From positions 8,867,246 to 8,931,245 of the forward strand of contig CM033402.1 of assembly GCA_019426215.1 (NCBI GenBank): a stretch of 64,000 nucleotides of DNA. The letters run 5' to 3'. This document shows, one piece after another, positions 11,238 through 22,985 of the stretch; position 1 is the stretch's first letter; every line of letters starts with the position of its first letter. A program made the translations under genes and the position numbers. This stretch comes from Buddleja alternifolia (Eukaryota > Streptophyta > Magnoliopsida > Lamiales > Scrophulariaceae). The notes below the pieces were generated by a model. That model saw only the letters and a program-made list of their open reading frames with translations. It was not told where the DNA came from and made no database searches.

Positions 11238-11761
11238 AGGGTTTAAGTTGAAACACCATAAAATACTAATTTTGCCCTTGTATTTTTATTTTTTATTTTT
11301 TTATTATTAGGACATATCATCTTTTATATCATAAATCTCTAAGTGACTATTTACATAAACTATATACATGAGTTGGGTATTACATGCGCCACTAATTGTC
11401 AATGGTGACAATAACTTCCTTCTCACTAATTTTCAAAAGTAGCAATAATTATACAAATATTGTTGCTATTTAACATGTAAAACTTATTTTTCTGATAAAA
11501 TAAAAATTCACATCGCTAAAAATTTATAATTAGTAACAACTTTAAAATTGGCAATTGATATTTTATCATTAGTGTCTCCTTTTTTTTTTGTAGTGGTCTT
11601 ATATAGGACTAAATTTGCAACTTTAAGTCCAATAAAATTAAAATTGAAATGCGCGAAGATGTACGGCACCACAAATGAAAATGCCCCTAAGAAACCTTTT
11701 CTTTTCTATGTCAATGCACGCAAGAGCTACACATTAATTTACAATATATATATATATATAT
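11238..11761. repeat. Third copy of CACTA end plus flank segment
   Basis: Segment 11390-11596 is the right end of the CACTA-like element (ending TTTTTTGTAGTG) and 11597-11760 is the segment that also follows it at 6951 and 8068. Segment 11238-11389 is AT-rich and unassigned. No gene is supported; the reading frame it shares with 8007-8294 reflects the duplication. Confidence 0.55.
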
Positions 11762-12241
11762 GGATTGATATTAGCACTCCTCATTTTGATAATCGCACTC
11801 CAACTAATTTAGTATCTTCACTTTTTATCAAAATACCCTTTTATTTATTAAATAATATTTGTCTTAATTTATTTGATGGACAAATAAACCCTCCCATCCA
11901 AGCCAATTTCATCTCTTTCTTCTTCTTTTTTCCTAGAAAATTCATGAAAATAGCTTTCGTAAGGATCTTTTCATGATTTCTTCTTTAGAATTTGTTGAAA
12001 ACAAACAGATTTTAGGATGACGCTTTTGATAAATTTTGATTTTGAAAATTTTTGTGATCGTAACTTAGTACTGAAAAAGCGATTTCTTGAACAATTTTGT
12101 GACCTTCGTTTTGAACTTTGGATGAAATATAAAATTTGATGGGCTCATTATTTTCTTGTCGACTTACCTCCAAATGGGATTGAATATTGTAAAAATTAAA
12201 ATAGTTTATTAATTTTTTAGAATTATATTATTATTTTTTTT

Positions 12242-12608
12242 GGGATAAATGAAAAAAAAAACCCTGTGTTAATGCGAAATTGCAAAAAAACACCTATGTT
12301 AACGAAATAGGCTAAACACCACCATGTGTTATTCAAAAGTCTGCAAAAAGTCACTTTTTAAAAAAAAATGAGCGTGTTTTTCATATTTTTCACCTTTAAT
12401 AACATGCTTCTTTGTCATTTATACAATATCCAAACAAAATAAAAGGTAAAATAGTGTTATTTCACCCAAAAAAACACATATATTTTTAACAAAAAGTGAC
12501 TTTTTGCAGACTTTTGAATAACACATGGTGGTGTTTAGCCTATTTCATTAACATGGATGTTTTTTTGCAATTTCGCATTAACACAGGGGGATTTTTAGCA
12601 ATTATCCC
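12242..12608. mobile_element. MULE-type MITE with ~120-bp TIRs, copy 1
   Basis: The ends GGGATAAATGAAAAA and GGGATAATTGCTAAA (right end, minus strand) begin TIRs of about 120 bp that share TGTGTTAATGCGAAATTGC and the ACACCTATGTTAACG block. It is the same family as 52050-52426. The flanks are T-runs (at least eight T on each side), so a 9-bp duplication is possible but cannot be demonstrated here. Confidence 0.75.
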
Positions 12609-12794
12609 TTTTTTTTAATTACAACGATGACATTGAGTTTGGTTGGGAATTGAGTTTTGAATCGTGACTTCTTCAATATTGAGGATCATGTGGTGTATTT
12701 CATGTCAATATGGGAGCCAAGAGTTGAAAAAAGTGATTTGTATATGAAGGGTATATTTGTCTAATAGAGAAATTATGCAATGTGTTTTAATCAG

Positions 12795-13566
12795 TGTCTT
12801 AAATTTCGGTCGAAACATCGAAATTTCGACCAAAATTTCGTGTTTCGAGGGGTTCCGAAAGGAAATCTCACATTCGATCCAATTTTGCAAAATATCTACC
12901 GAAATTTCCCGAAATTTTTGTCGAAACTCGAAATTTCCCAAAATTTAAAATATTTTTGTCAAATATTCATCGAAATTTTGGCCAAAATCCAAAATTTCCC
13001 GAAACTTTCACTGAAACCGAAATTTATTATCTTTTTCTAATAGAAGAATTTTCTAATATTTAAACTGATATTATATAATTAAAAAATTATATTTAAAGTT
13101 GGTCCACAAGGACCACACCTACCAAACAGCAAGTACATAAGTAGAGGTAAGACATATACTATAGTGACAACGATTTCGATCCGCCTAGAAACTCGATATG
13201 GTATTGAGTTGTAACTTTTACTTAAATATTGGTTCATTTTATTTTAATGAAGTTCTCATGAGATCTGGTTATTATCTTACTATCAAATTATATTTATTTC
13301 ATATTTTTCGCAACAGTTTTTAGTCATATTATTTTAACAAATTCGTTATCCATATATTATATATATAATATTATTGATATAAAAGCTGCATAAGTATGAT
13401 AATTAAAGTTACCCAAAATTTTATTGTAAATCTCCAAATATTTTTATAAATTTTCATGATTTCTTTAAAATCGAAATTGAAATTTTGAATATCCCCGAAA
13501 TTTCCATCGAATTTTGGTACATTTACTAGACCGATTTCTAGCCCAAACCGAATTTTAAGACCTTGG
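12795..13566. mobile_element. Putative non-coding element rich in TTTCGG/CCGAAATTT
   Basis: The left end GTCTTAAATTTCGGT and the minus-strand right end GTCTTAAAATTCGGT match. The flanks carry similar TTTTAAT(AT)CA words (about 12786-12794 and 13567-13577). The interior is packed with short direct and inverted CCGAAATTT/GAAATTTCG words. No coding capacity is credible, and the open frames at 12757-13040 are by-products of the repeats. The class is unknown. Confidence 0.4.
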
Positions 13567-13710
13567 TTTTAATATCAAATGGACATTTTGGTCAATTACT
13601 TTAACAAAAGAAAGATAGAGTGCGAATTTCAAAAGTAGGAGTGCTAATATCAATCTCATATATATGTCTATTTTTAGTTATTTTATATATACTGCATAAG
13701 ACAACACATT

Positions 13711-13875
13711 GGGATGTTCTATGCTGGGCCGAGACCATTGGTCTCGGCCCAGCTCAGCCGTTGGATCCCCCCAACAGGGGGAGGGGTCAAAATCCCAATT
13801 AACCCCCCCATGTGGGGGGATCCAACGGCCCTCGCTGGGCCGAGACCATTAATGGTCCAGCATAGAATTTTCTCT
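13711..13875. mobile_element. GC-rich foldback MITE, hAT-like
   Basis: The ends share TTCTATGCTGG and the interior is an extended palindrome (GGTCTCGGCCCAGC, CCGTTGGATCCCCCC), unusually GC-rich for this window. ACACATT flanks both sides (13704-13710, 13876-13882), extending to 8 bp with one mismatch. The duplicate flank at 7150-7735 has the uninterrupted site ACAACACATTCTTGTGG near 7173, which proves the insertion. The right end read on the minus strand begins (T)AGAG, as in hAT elements. Confidence 0.8.
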
Positions 13876-14398
13876 ACACATTCATGTGGATTTATCTTTT
13901 GTTGATATCTTTTTAATTATCGAAAATGAAAATCACGAAAATCATGCAAAGAAATTTATTGTTGAATTATCTCATAAGTGATCAAGAGGATTGCAAAATA
14001 CAAATCTTTTTACGTAGAACTCTATCTTCACAATATTATTTAACAATTTTCACATTATAATTCTTTGTACAAATTTTACAACAATGTCATTTTTTGTCAA
14101 TTGCACGAGCAAAGTAAAGCATCTTTAATGATATTTGGAATGCAATAGAACCACTACGTAACAGACCACAAAGTTGGCCGTCTTTGGAACTAGTAAGCTT
14201 GAATAGTCAATTTGATTAGATTGGAACCGTAAGAATTTTGGGGGATACGAAATTGAACTAGTAAGCAATGGTCATCTTTGAGTGAAGGAATTTGACTAAT
14301 TGTTAATTAATTGTGAGACACCCCAAGTCTAAGCTGGCATTAAATCTAGTACTAACGTTGCCTTTTGACAATTAAAGCAATAACTACATGCGCGCGTC

Positions 14399-14406
14399 TA
14401 TAAAAG
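14399..14406 (+). promoter_or_regulatory. TATA box of the FAR gene
   Basis: TATAAAAG lies 71 bp before the FAR start codon, a suitable distance for a short 5' UTR. The match to the plant TATA consensus is strong. The transcription start itself cannot be seen. Confidence 0.65.
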
Positions 14407-14476
14407 CATGAAAATTGAGTTATTTTACACTCAATATTTGAACTAAGGATCTAGTAAGTGCCATTTGTAACTAGCA

Positions 14477-15663
14477 ATGGAAGTAGATAAAATTGTTCAA
14501 CATTTTGAGGGCAAGACAATTTTCATCACTGGTGCCACGGGATTTCTAGCAAAAGGTGGTGTTATTTTCTCCCTATTTTTCTATTCCATTTGTTCGAATT
14601 TTGTTTTTCATGAATACCTCTTCTGATATATTTCTATTTTTGTTTTCTCAATTCAATCTAGTTCTTGTAGAGAAGATCCTTCGTGTTCAGCCAAACGTGA
14701 AGAAATTGTTTCTCCTCATACGAGCATCAAATGTTAGGTCTTCTGAACAACGATTTCATAAAGAGGTAAAAGAAGAAAACCGTGTAACCATTTATTATGA
14801 TTAAGCATCACTGCAACAAAAGATAATACTAATGATGCATTTTGAAGTGATAATGTTAGAATCGTCACTAAATATACATAATGAATGACAATAATTTTTG
14901 CTTTGTCCCAATAAGTATATTTAGTGACAAGTGTTTCTTTAAAATTGTCATTATTGACAAGTAATGATACATGTATAATGTATAGTGACAATACAAATAG
15001 AGTGTCAACTATAATTGTTGTCACTAAAGGTGCGTCACTAATTGTTAATACTAACAACAATTTTCTTGTCACTAATTATCAAGAGTAATAACTTCTATAC
15101 AAATTTTGTCACTATTAAACATGTAAAAATTTATTTGTGACAAAACACAAATTGTGTCGCTAAAGTAACAACTTTGATATTGTTACTTGATATTTTGTCT
15201 CTAATATCTTACTTTTTTGTAGTGCATATTTGTTTTGAAAATAAAAACAAATTAGAATAAGGAGGGATTTCGAATAGACGATCCCTATCTCGTGATTATC
15301 TCGACTTAAAATTATCTATCGACCCCTGCCTAAATAGGCTACCGGTGGTCCTATGTCTTAAACGAAAAGTTGATTAAATGTATTCGAACTTCTCTTCATC
15401 TTCTTCGAGTGGACCGCAACGATTGAAAACTCAAGTCAAGTATACAAATTATCTCTCCGATACTTAAATTTGGATAAAAAGACAATTTATACCTCCGTGA
15501 AAGTCTTCAATTTGAAGAATACAAGCAGCGTTCGATACGCTATTTGGTGATTTCAGCCTTTAATTAAATGCTAATTATTGTGTTCGAATGCAAAATATAA
15601 ACATATCTCAACAGCCCAAAAAGATATACTGAAATTCAAGCAATTAATTAACATTTAAAAGCT

Positions 15664-15705
<42 letters not shown>

Positions 15706-18700
15706 CATGGATTCTTCGATCGTGAAAATTACAAGCAAATGCAGATACAATGCCTTGGAGGCAAATTTCATCGAGTCTAATACTAAATTACATTACGGCT
15801 ACTCCTAAATTACGCCAAGAGTTACTCCTACATTACTCTATGAACTACTCCTAAGGCTAGGGTTAATTCTAAGAGAAATAAAATGTAGAAATTTTTCTTC
15901 TGATGATCTTGTGATGTTTTCTCCCCTTTTCCTCTTCTCCGCGGCTCGTATATATATGGGTCTTTGAGAAACCCACATTCCTTTTCTTCGGGAACCGCCT
16001 TCAACCGTCTTTAACTGCTCTTTCAAATAATTTCAAATTAGCGCGCCTCTGCAGATGATTGGAAATTAGGTTCAGTATGGACCTAATTTCTTTCTTTTCG
16101 AACGCCTACAATTCGTGCTATTTGGGCCTTGTAATTTCGACAACCCAAATTATTTTATGACGTGCTATTCGAGCACTCGCTCGGGCTGGAACTGAGCAAC
16201 CTACTCGAGTTGAAATGGTTGGAGCGCTCGAGCACTTTTTATAGTGTAAACAATATTATCAAATTGAAATAATATTTGTTAAGCATCTCTTACATGATCT
16301 CATAGTTGCAGTTTTGTTCGCAGGTTGTCGATACTGAATTATTTCAAGTTTTAAGGAATAAGTGGGGTGAAAACTTAACTTCTTTTTTGTCATCGAAAGT
16401 TGTTCCAATTTCGGGTGACGTCTGTCATGAGAACTTAGGGATCATAAATACAGAGTTGAGAGATGCGATGTGGAAAGACATAGACTTTATTGTTAATTCA
16501 GCTGCAACAACCAGGTTTGATGAAAGGTATCACAAAAAAAGGTTTTGTTGCATTTATTTCATAGCAACAAATTAGATAATAATTCAAAATTAATCCATCA
16601 TATATTTTTGTATTATCTTAACATATGTTATCTTCATCGTTTTTGTTTTATCTTTTCCATTAAAGAATAGGCAAAAGTATTCCATCTTCATCGTTTTCTT
16701 GGACCACAAATGATCTACTTATATTATGCAAATTGCATATGTTACTATGTTAGACCACTTTATAAGACATTTGTGCAGTTTTAATGAAGAATAAGACCAT
16801 TTCTTGATACTCATTAGTTCAAGAGAGGTAACTGTAATATGAAGAGCCTCATAAAAGACTAGTATATTTTGGGCGAACTTTAGGTAAAGTTATCAAAGTT
16901 TCGATAGTGTATATACAAAGTGATATGGGAAGCCCGCCCATAAGAGTTGTCTCACATGGGAAAATGAACGAAAAAATGAATAGTAAATAAAGAATTGTCT
17001 AGGAATTCAAGTGTAACAATGAATATATTTAAGTCGTAGTTTAAATGTCCAACTATAAGTGGGGCTCAGTGAGTTGGTAGACAAACATCGCGTCTAACGG
17101 TCCCGGGGCATGACATGATCAAACTCAAATGATGTACGTCACCAATAATCTAATAGTTCACTTTGCAAATAAAACACTTATCTTTCTAGGCTTGTCGTTC
17201 TTTTGTAATTCTTGGTTTTTCACTTATGTAGGTATGATGTTGCCATGGATATCAATACTTTCGGCGCTTTGCATGTTTTGAACTTTGCCAAAAATTGTTC
17301 AAAATTGAAGTTACTCCTCCATGTATCCACAGGTTAGATCAATACATATATTGTGGTTCTATATATTAGTCTAATAGATTTCATAATTTCCAGGCTTTAG
17401 TTTATCCAAGTTCCCATAATTCACATCTCAGGAAAATTCATTTAGAGTTCAATTATTCTGATGTATAGATTAACTAGCACCAAAACACCACGTCAAAATA
17501 ATTACGTGTATATTTGGGATTTTGTCGTTGTAGCTTTCGTACATGGCACGAGCCCAGGACTTATACTAGAGAAACAATTTCAAATGGGTGAAACACTAGA
17601 AGGAGCTAAAGTCTCCTATTTAGACATCAATGGAGAGAAGAAGTTAGTAGAGGAAAGAAAAACCAAACTTCAAGCTCAGAATATGACTGAGAAAGAGTTA
17701 ACATCAACTCTCAAGGACTTGGGCGTTGAAAGGTAATATACACTTTTACTTATATGAGAATGTTGTACTAGCTTGTTTTTTGCATTATATTCATGCTCCT
17801 TATTTACCTCTTCTTAAATATCTTAGCAAGTTTTTATGCAGTAAAAATGGAAAATTGCATTTTTTTTTATAACTTTGCCCCCATATTAATTTCTTTTAGA
17901 TTTCTCATATTTAGTTCAGTAATTTATAAAACATCTCAAATTTAGGGCCAACCAATTTTCCGTTCTTGAAAATTTAACTGTCGACTTCGTTTGTCAACAT
18001 TTTGACCTTTTTTTTTTTTGGAGAAATCGTATGTGAATGCACTCACACACAGATCATGCAACCAAAAAACAAAAAACAAAAAACTCACACATAGATCATA
18101 TATATTCAATATCACGAGATTTCTATTCAATATCACGTGTCACTCATGCATAAAATCTATTGTAAAAACTGGTCAAAATATATTAACAATGGACTTGACT
18201 GTTAAATTTTGGACGGAAAAATCGGTTCAAACTAAATATAAGACATTTTGAAAGTTATGAGACTAATTGTGAGAAATCTGTAACGAACGGATAAAAATGA
18301 ACCATAGCTTCCCAGTTCTCATGTATGTATAGATTGTTTATTATTTATAATATGTTAATGTCTTATTTGATATCAGATAGAACTCTTTACTAGACGTAAG
18401 ACATTAACTTTTACATAATAAAACTATTTATTAATTAGCAAGTCTTCAACTGCAAAGTTACTTTCTAAATGATGGTTAAATAATATATATTAACAGGGCA
18501 GTTTTGCACGGATGGCCAAATACTTATTCATATACAAAAGCAATGGGAGAGATGCTATTGGAGAAATTTAAAGAAAACATTAATATCGTCATCATGCGCC
18601 CTACCATCATAACAAGTACTTGGAGAGAACCATTTCCTGGTTGGATGGAAGGCCTAAGGTATATGTTACACAAATCTAATTGATGTTTGAATTTTTTAGA

Positions 18701-20135
18701 CAAACTTTTCATTAATAATGATTGTATTTTAACTATATTTTACTAAAAAATAAATGTGATGATTTATATTACCACAATACTATGTCAAATTAAACATTAC
18801 CTATATTGGTTCTCATTTCCATTTAATGTATTCGAAATGCAATATGCAGAACCCTCGATAGCATCTTTGTTGGTCTTGGAAAAGGAAAACTGAAAGTCTT
18901 TCTTGGTGACCCAAACACAACATTAGACATGGTAAGCAATATCTCATATAGGACATATTACATCTCTTTCAAATTCTTATGCTAGTATTTACTTGTTATA
19001 CTCATCATCTCTGACCTACTGTATATACACACACATATAATGAGATACTTTTGACACAAATGCAATGAATGAGAACATTTTTTTTTCCGACAGATACCAG
19101 GTGACATGGTGGTGAATTCTATGCTTGTGGCAATGGCAATACGTTCGCATCAATCTTCTGACGAGATTATAATTTATAATATTGGTTCCTCATTAAGGAA
19201 CCCCATAAAGTATGACAATGTCAGATGTCTTATATATCAATATCTGAAAAGGAATCCTTTAGTTAATGATACAGGGAAGCCTATCAAGATGGCGAAAGTC
19301 AAAATATTAAGCTCCATGAGTAGCTTTCACAGATATATTGAAATCCGATATTTGCCAATTTTGAAGGTTAAGTTCGTTTCTATTCTTTCTTCTCTTCTCT
19401 TGAGCATTTTGATAAAAGTTACGAACTATATGTGCAACTAGTATATTACATGATTGAACATAAGATAACAATAAATGCACAACTATCTTAACAATTGATT
19501 TTGAAAAGAGAAAAGATGCTTTAATTTCTTTTGTATCTACACTTCAAAAATTAATTAATTTAAAGCCTATTTTAGATCCATGTACAAATAATAGAGAAAT
19601 GATTTCATGAACGTATGCCCCGAAATTACAAGATATATAAAGTAATTTTCTTCCAATGTTAATATATATATATATATGTGTGTGTGTGTCTATTTAGGCA
19701 TTTAATTCATATTATAATGTTTGTTCCATTGCATTTATTTAGATGTTGAAGTTCTCGAACGTAATACTTTGCAACCATTATCAAAGTTCATATGCCAATG
19801 CTAGACGAAAGTTCAATTATGCTAAGCGAATGGCCCAACTCTACAAACCATTCATATTCTTCCAGGGAATGTATGTGTTTTTATATTCTATACATTTCAA
19901 TTTATTTATATATTTTGCATTTCTATATTCTAACTTAAAAGAAAATTTAAAATAACTTCGGATTTTCTTTTTCAGATTTGATGATTCTAATACTGAAAAT
20001 CTACGAATGCTAATAAGAGAAAACAATGCAAATGGAGAAAACATCGACTTTGATCCAAAATCCATTCAGTGGGAAGAATATTTCATCAACACTCACTTTC
20101 CAGGAATCGTGAAGTATGTGATAAAACAGCAATAG
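14477..20135 (+). CDS. FAR: Alcohol-forming fatty acyl-CoA reductase (FAR), 10 exons, 496 aa
   Basis: FAR enzymes reduce a long-chain acyl-CoA to a primary fatty alcohol with NADPH, supplying cuticular wax, suberin or pollen-wall lipids. The traced exons are 14477-14555, 14662-14765, 16324-16526, 17232-17332, 17534-17732, 18497-18658, 18850-18931, 19094-19366, 19743-19870 and 19976-20135; they total 1491 nt. The Rossmann motif TGATGFLAK is at residues 18-26, [13 protein letters not shown] at 118-130, the catalytic YxxxK as YSYTK at 239-243, and PFPGWMEG follows. The C-terminal third matches the FAR_C ('sterile') domain. Length is normal and no lesion is seen. One oddity is STAFVHG at 161-167, where STAYVCG is usual. 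The start is the first ATG after the TATA box and lies just ahead of the nucleotide-binding motif. Chain-length preference and tissue cannot be told from sequence. Confidence 0.95.
14809..15224. mobile_element. CACTA-like MITE in FAR intron 2
   Basis: It starts CACTGCAACAAAAG and ends CTTTTTTGTAGTG, with an exact 3-bp duplication CAT on both sides (14806-14808, 15225-15227). TIRs starting CACT(A/G)C and a 3-bp duplication are the hallmarks of CACTA (CMC) elements. The interior has dispersed TAGTGACAA words in both orientations, as in sub-terminal repeats. It is non-coding and 416 bp long. It sits in the 1.56-kb second intron. Confidence 0.85.
15228..16323. other. Rest of FAR intron 2, unassigned
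   Basis: It contains a (TA)n microsatellite at about 15666-15702 and roughly 1 kb of DNA unlike the other introns, including a GC-richer patch with CTCGAG words at 16150-16240. It may be another insertion, but I could not define ends. The minus-strand frame at 15838-16026 has no recognisable domain. Confidence 0.3.
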
Positions 20136-21261
20136 TTGGTCGTGTCGTTGTTCACATATTTTGTGCCAATGTTACAAAATATGATGAAAGAATAGACTTA
20201 TGGAGTAGCATTTGCTGGTGTACTTTTAATTTGTCGTATTATTATCTTGTGATATTAGATAACTATTACTAAAATAAATGTGAACTTGATACTCGTTCAA
20301 TTATCTTGTAATATTAGGGACTATTGCGAAATAAACTCAAACTTAAAAGCAACTTTGAAAATGTCTAATCCCGTTTCGTTAATTTTCATCCTCTCAATTA
20401 GTTGTTATTTGTAAATATAAAGTGAAGTTAACAACTTATACAGAACTTTTTGGAAGGCATGTTTATATGATCTACATAAAGTATATATGATACACATTAT
20501 GCGTATATAGCGTATAGAAAAATTATTAAAACTCATCAAATCATATTTGTATATTACAAAATTCATGAAAATATTTTCAATCCAAACAACTTCAAATTTA
20601 CCGACTTCGCGTATGAAAAAGTCCAACTAGTAGTTAGTTTCACACTAGCACCGAGATCATTTAAGAGTTTCTGGACTAATTATCTTTTTAGATTAAGAAA
20701 TCAATTAATCTTCATTACACAAAGATTTCTTTAAGTTTTTTAAATTGATAGCTTGTACCAATTACGTTTTTAACTTGACTTTTGAACGTATGGTATCTTC
20801 TCATGAAAAATGAAAAGTCAAACATTAGCTTTAAGTTAATTAATATGTTGTCGATCATTATTTAATTAATTAATTTGAAATTCGAATTAATATCCAATGC
20901 GAAATCCATTAATTTCTTGATATAAGAGGCAAAAGGGTAATTTAGTACGTCCAGCAATCTCAAAATCTCAATGACATTGTTGCATTTATTTTTCAAATAT
21001 ATTGTAAATATTTTTATGGGTTTTATGGATAACAAAGTTTTATCTAATTCAGCTAAGTTTTTCCTTTTTCTCTTTTTCGGAATTTGTCCCTAACATTTTA
21101 TACACTTAGCACTCATTTTTTATGTAACATATATAGAAGATGAAATACGAAATTAAAATAGCAAATCCAGACTGTTGCCAAAGTCCGATTTTAAATTTCA
21201 ATGCATGGTAGAAAAGATAAAACTTTAAGATACTTGAAGATCAAATATGTTGAAAAGTTAG
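20136..21261. other. FAR 3' flank and AT-rich spacer
   Basis: It holds the FAR 3' untranslated region, whose end is not defined, and AT-rich DNA. No gene or clear repeat is seen. Confidence 0.4.
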
Positions 21262-21652
21262 GGCTGTGTTTGGTTTTATTTTGGGGGTTTTTTTTGGTGA
21301 AAATTTTGGTGAAAAGGTTTATTGGAAGTTGTGTATTTTGATGAAAATGTGTTTGGTTTAGTGTTTGATTTTATTTTCAGAAGAGACAAAAGTTATTGTA
21401 GCAGTCAAATCATGTAAGTTTTTGTTTGAAAAGTTGTGTTTATAATTAGTTAATGATTGAAAAATATAATATAATATATGTTTTAAATGATTATATTGTA
21501 GTTGATGTAATTAGTAGGTACCCTAAAGTAGAGACAAATAGGGAGACAATAGCTGACAATTTTTTTGACCAAAAAAATCATTTTTGGTCAAAAAAACACA
21601 AAACAAACAAGTTTTGGCCAAAATAGGTTTGAAAACAAAACCAAACACAGCC
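21262..21652. mobile_element. Tourist/PIF-Harbinger-like MITE
   Basis: The ends are GGCTGTGTTTGGTTTTATTT and, on the minus strand, GGCTGTGTTTGGTTTTGTTT. A 3-bp duplication TAG flanks it (21259-21261, 21653-21655). It is 391 bp and non-coding. The GGCNNTGTTTGG-type end and the 3-bp duplication fit the Harbinger superfamily; the exact family is not assigned. Confidence 0.75.
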
Positions 21653-22004
21653 TAGCTATAGAACTTGTGATTTAGTCTAAGTCGAAGTAGTTATTTAAGT
21701 GGGTTTGTACGTCGGATGGGTTTTTTATCAATATAATCAAGGTATGTGATAACTTTACCGGAATAACCCATTTCTTAAGTACCTCACCAATCTAACGTAA
21801 GAGTGCCACCAACGGTGGCGCCTTTAAATTTTATTTTATTTTTCATTTTTTTCCTAGTGAAAAGCTAAATTACAACAGCCTTTTTTTTTTTCTTTTGCAG
21901 TGATTAGCTTTTTGTTGATGAGATTTTTTGTTTTGTTTTATTATTTATTTTTTTATTTCTAATATATTTACTTAATTATTAAGAATATTAAGTTTTACAT
22001 TTTA
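21653..22004. other. AT-rich spacer
   Basis: No gene is seen. It is T-rich with poly-T runs near 21880 and 21940. Confidence 0.3.
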
Positions 22005-22985
22005 TGATTTTCTGTCTAAATAAAAATATTTATTATCTTTTCTCAAAGATTTTATATTTATAGTCATTTGCATCCCTAGAGTAATAGAAGACACCCACCT
22101 AAATTGAACTATAATTAATTTTTATTATGAAATTGCTAAATTTAATTTATTTAATAAGAGCGGATCCCAAATCAAGCCTGGCCAAATTGCTATACTTCAG
22201 CTCATGCTTGAGCTAAGATCTTTTAGCTCGAGCTCTAAAAAAATAAAAATTATATATATTATAGAGTATAACCATAATGAATATTAAGTATAACATATTA
22301 TATATATAGTATTACAGAACATAATATTATAAATATCAATTAATAAATATATATATACAATTTTTGTTATAGGCTCACGAGCCGGCTCGCATGCCTACTA
22401 AGAGGAATAACTGGTTATGCTCGAGCTCGAAAAAACTCGACCGAGAACTGACTTGAGTCATAAACACTAATTAGAGGTGGTCATTGAGTCGATTCGGTTC
22501 ACAAGCCTAGCGAGCCGGTTCAAGTTTTATTAATTAATATTTATAATATTATATTTTGTAATACTATATATATAAGGTTATATCGAATATTCATTATGAT
22601 TATATTTGATAATATATATTAATAATATATATAATTTTTACTTTTTTTCTATCTTGAGCTCGAACTTGGCTCTATCAGCTCGACTCAAGCTTGAGTTCAT
22701 TTACTCAAGTTTGTCGAGATCGAGCTCAAAAATCTTGGCTCGAATTTGAACTCAAACATTGCAGTTTGGTCATGCTCGGCTCGAGATCGGTTCTTGTTAA
22801 ATGAATTAAATCCAACAATATAATTATACCAAATTAATCAAAATTCAATTTAGGTGGATGTATTTTATTACTCCAGGAAATGCAAATGATTACAAATATA
22901 AAATTGTTGAGAAAAGAGAATAAAATCTATATTTCGATATAAGCAAAAAGTCCGAAATCATAAAACTCTATTTGGATGTGTTTTC
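22005..22985. repeat. ~1-kb imperfect foldback with CTCGAG-rich core
   Basis: The arms at about 22005-22400 and 22490-22985 are inverted copies. Paired landmarks are TCATTTGCATCCCTAG with the reverse complement of CCAGGAAATGCAAATGA, CCACCTAAATTGAA with TTCAATTTAGGTGG, and the TATA-rich blocks around 22240-22350 and 22530-22650. The core and parts of the arms carry GCTCGAGCTCGA words, and 22466 begins a TAGAGGTGGTCATTGAG sequence like hAT ends. No coding sequence is present. Confidence 0.65.

Larger units (their letters stand above)
11762..13657. mobile_element. 1.9-kb TIR element inserted in the FAR 5' flank, host to two further insertions
   Basis: The left end (GATTGATATTAGCACTCCT) and the right end (AGGAGTGCTAATATCAATC, its reverse complement) form a TIR of about 40 bp. 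It lies exactly between the two flank segments that are contiguous in the upstream copy (6951-7150 joined to 7150-7735), so that copy shows the approximate empty site. It contains the MITE at 12242-12608 and the TTTCGG-rich element at about 12795-13566. No transposase is visible. Both junctions are in TA-rich DNA, which hides the target duplication. Confidence 0.6.

Noticed and set aside
11548..11976. 142-codon frame whose first part recurs at 8007-8294
   Set aside because: The similarity comes from duplicated repeat DNA, including transposon ends and a TA microsatellite; there is no conserved domain or splice context.
12757..13040. Overlapping open frames on both strands near 12.8 kb
   Set aside because: All are produced by the repetitive CCGAAATTT words of a non-coding element.
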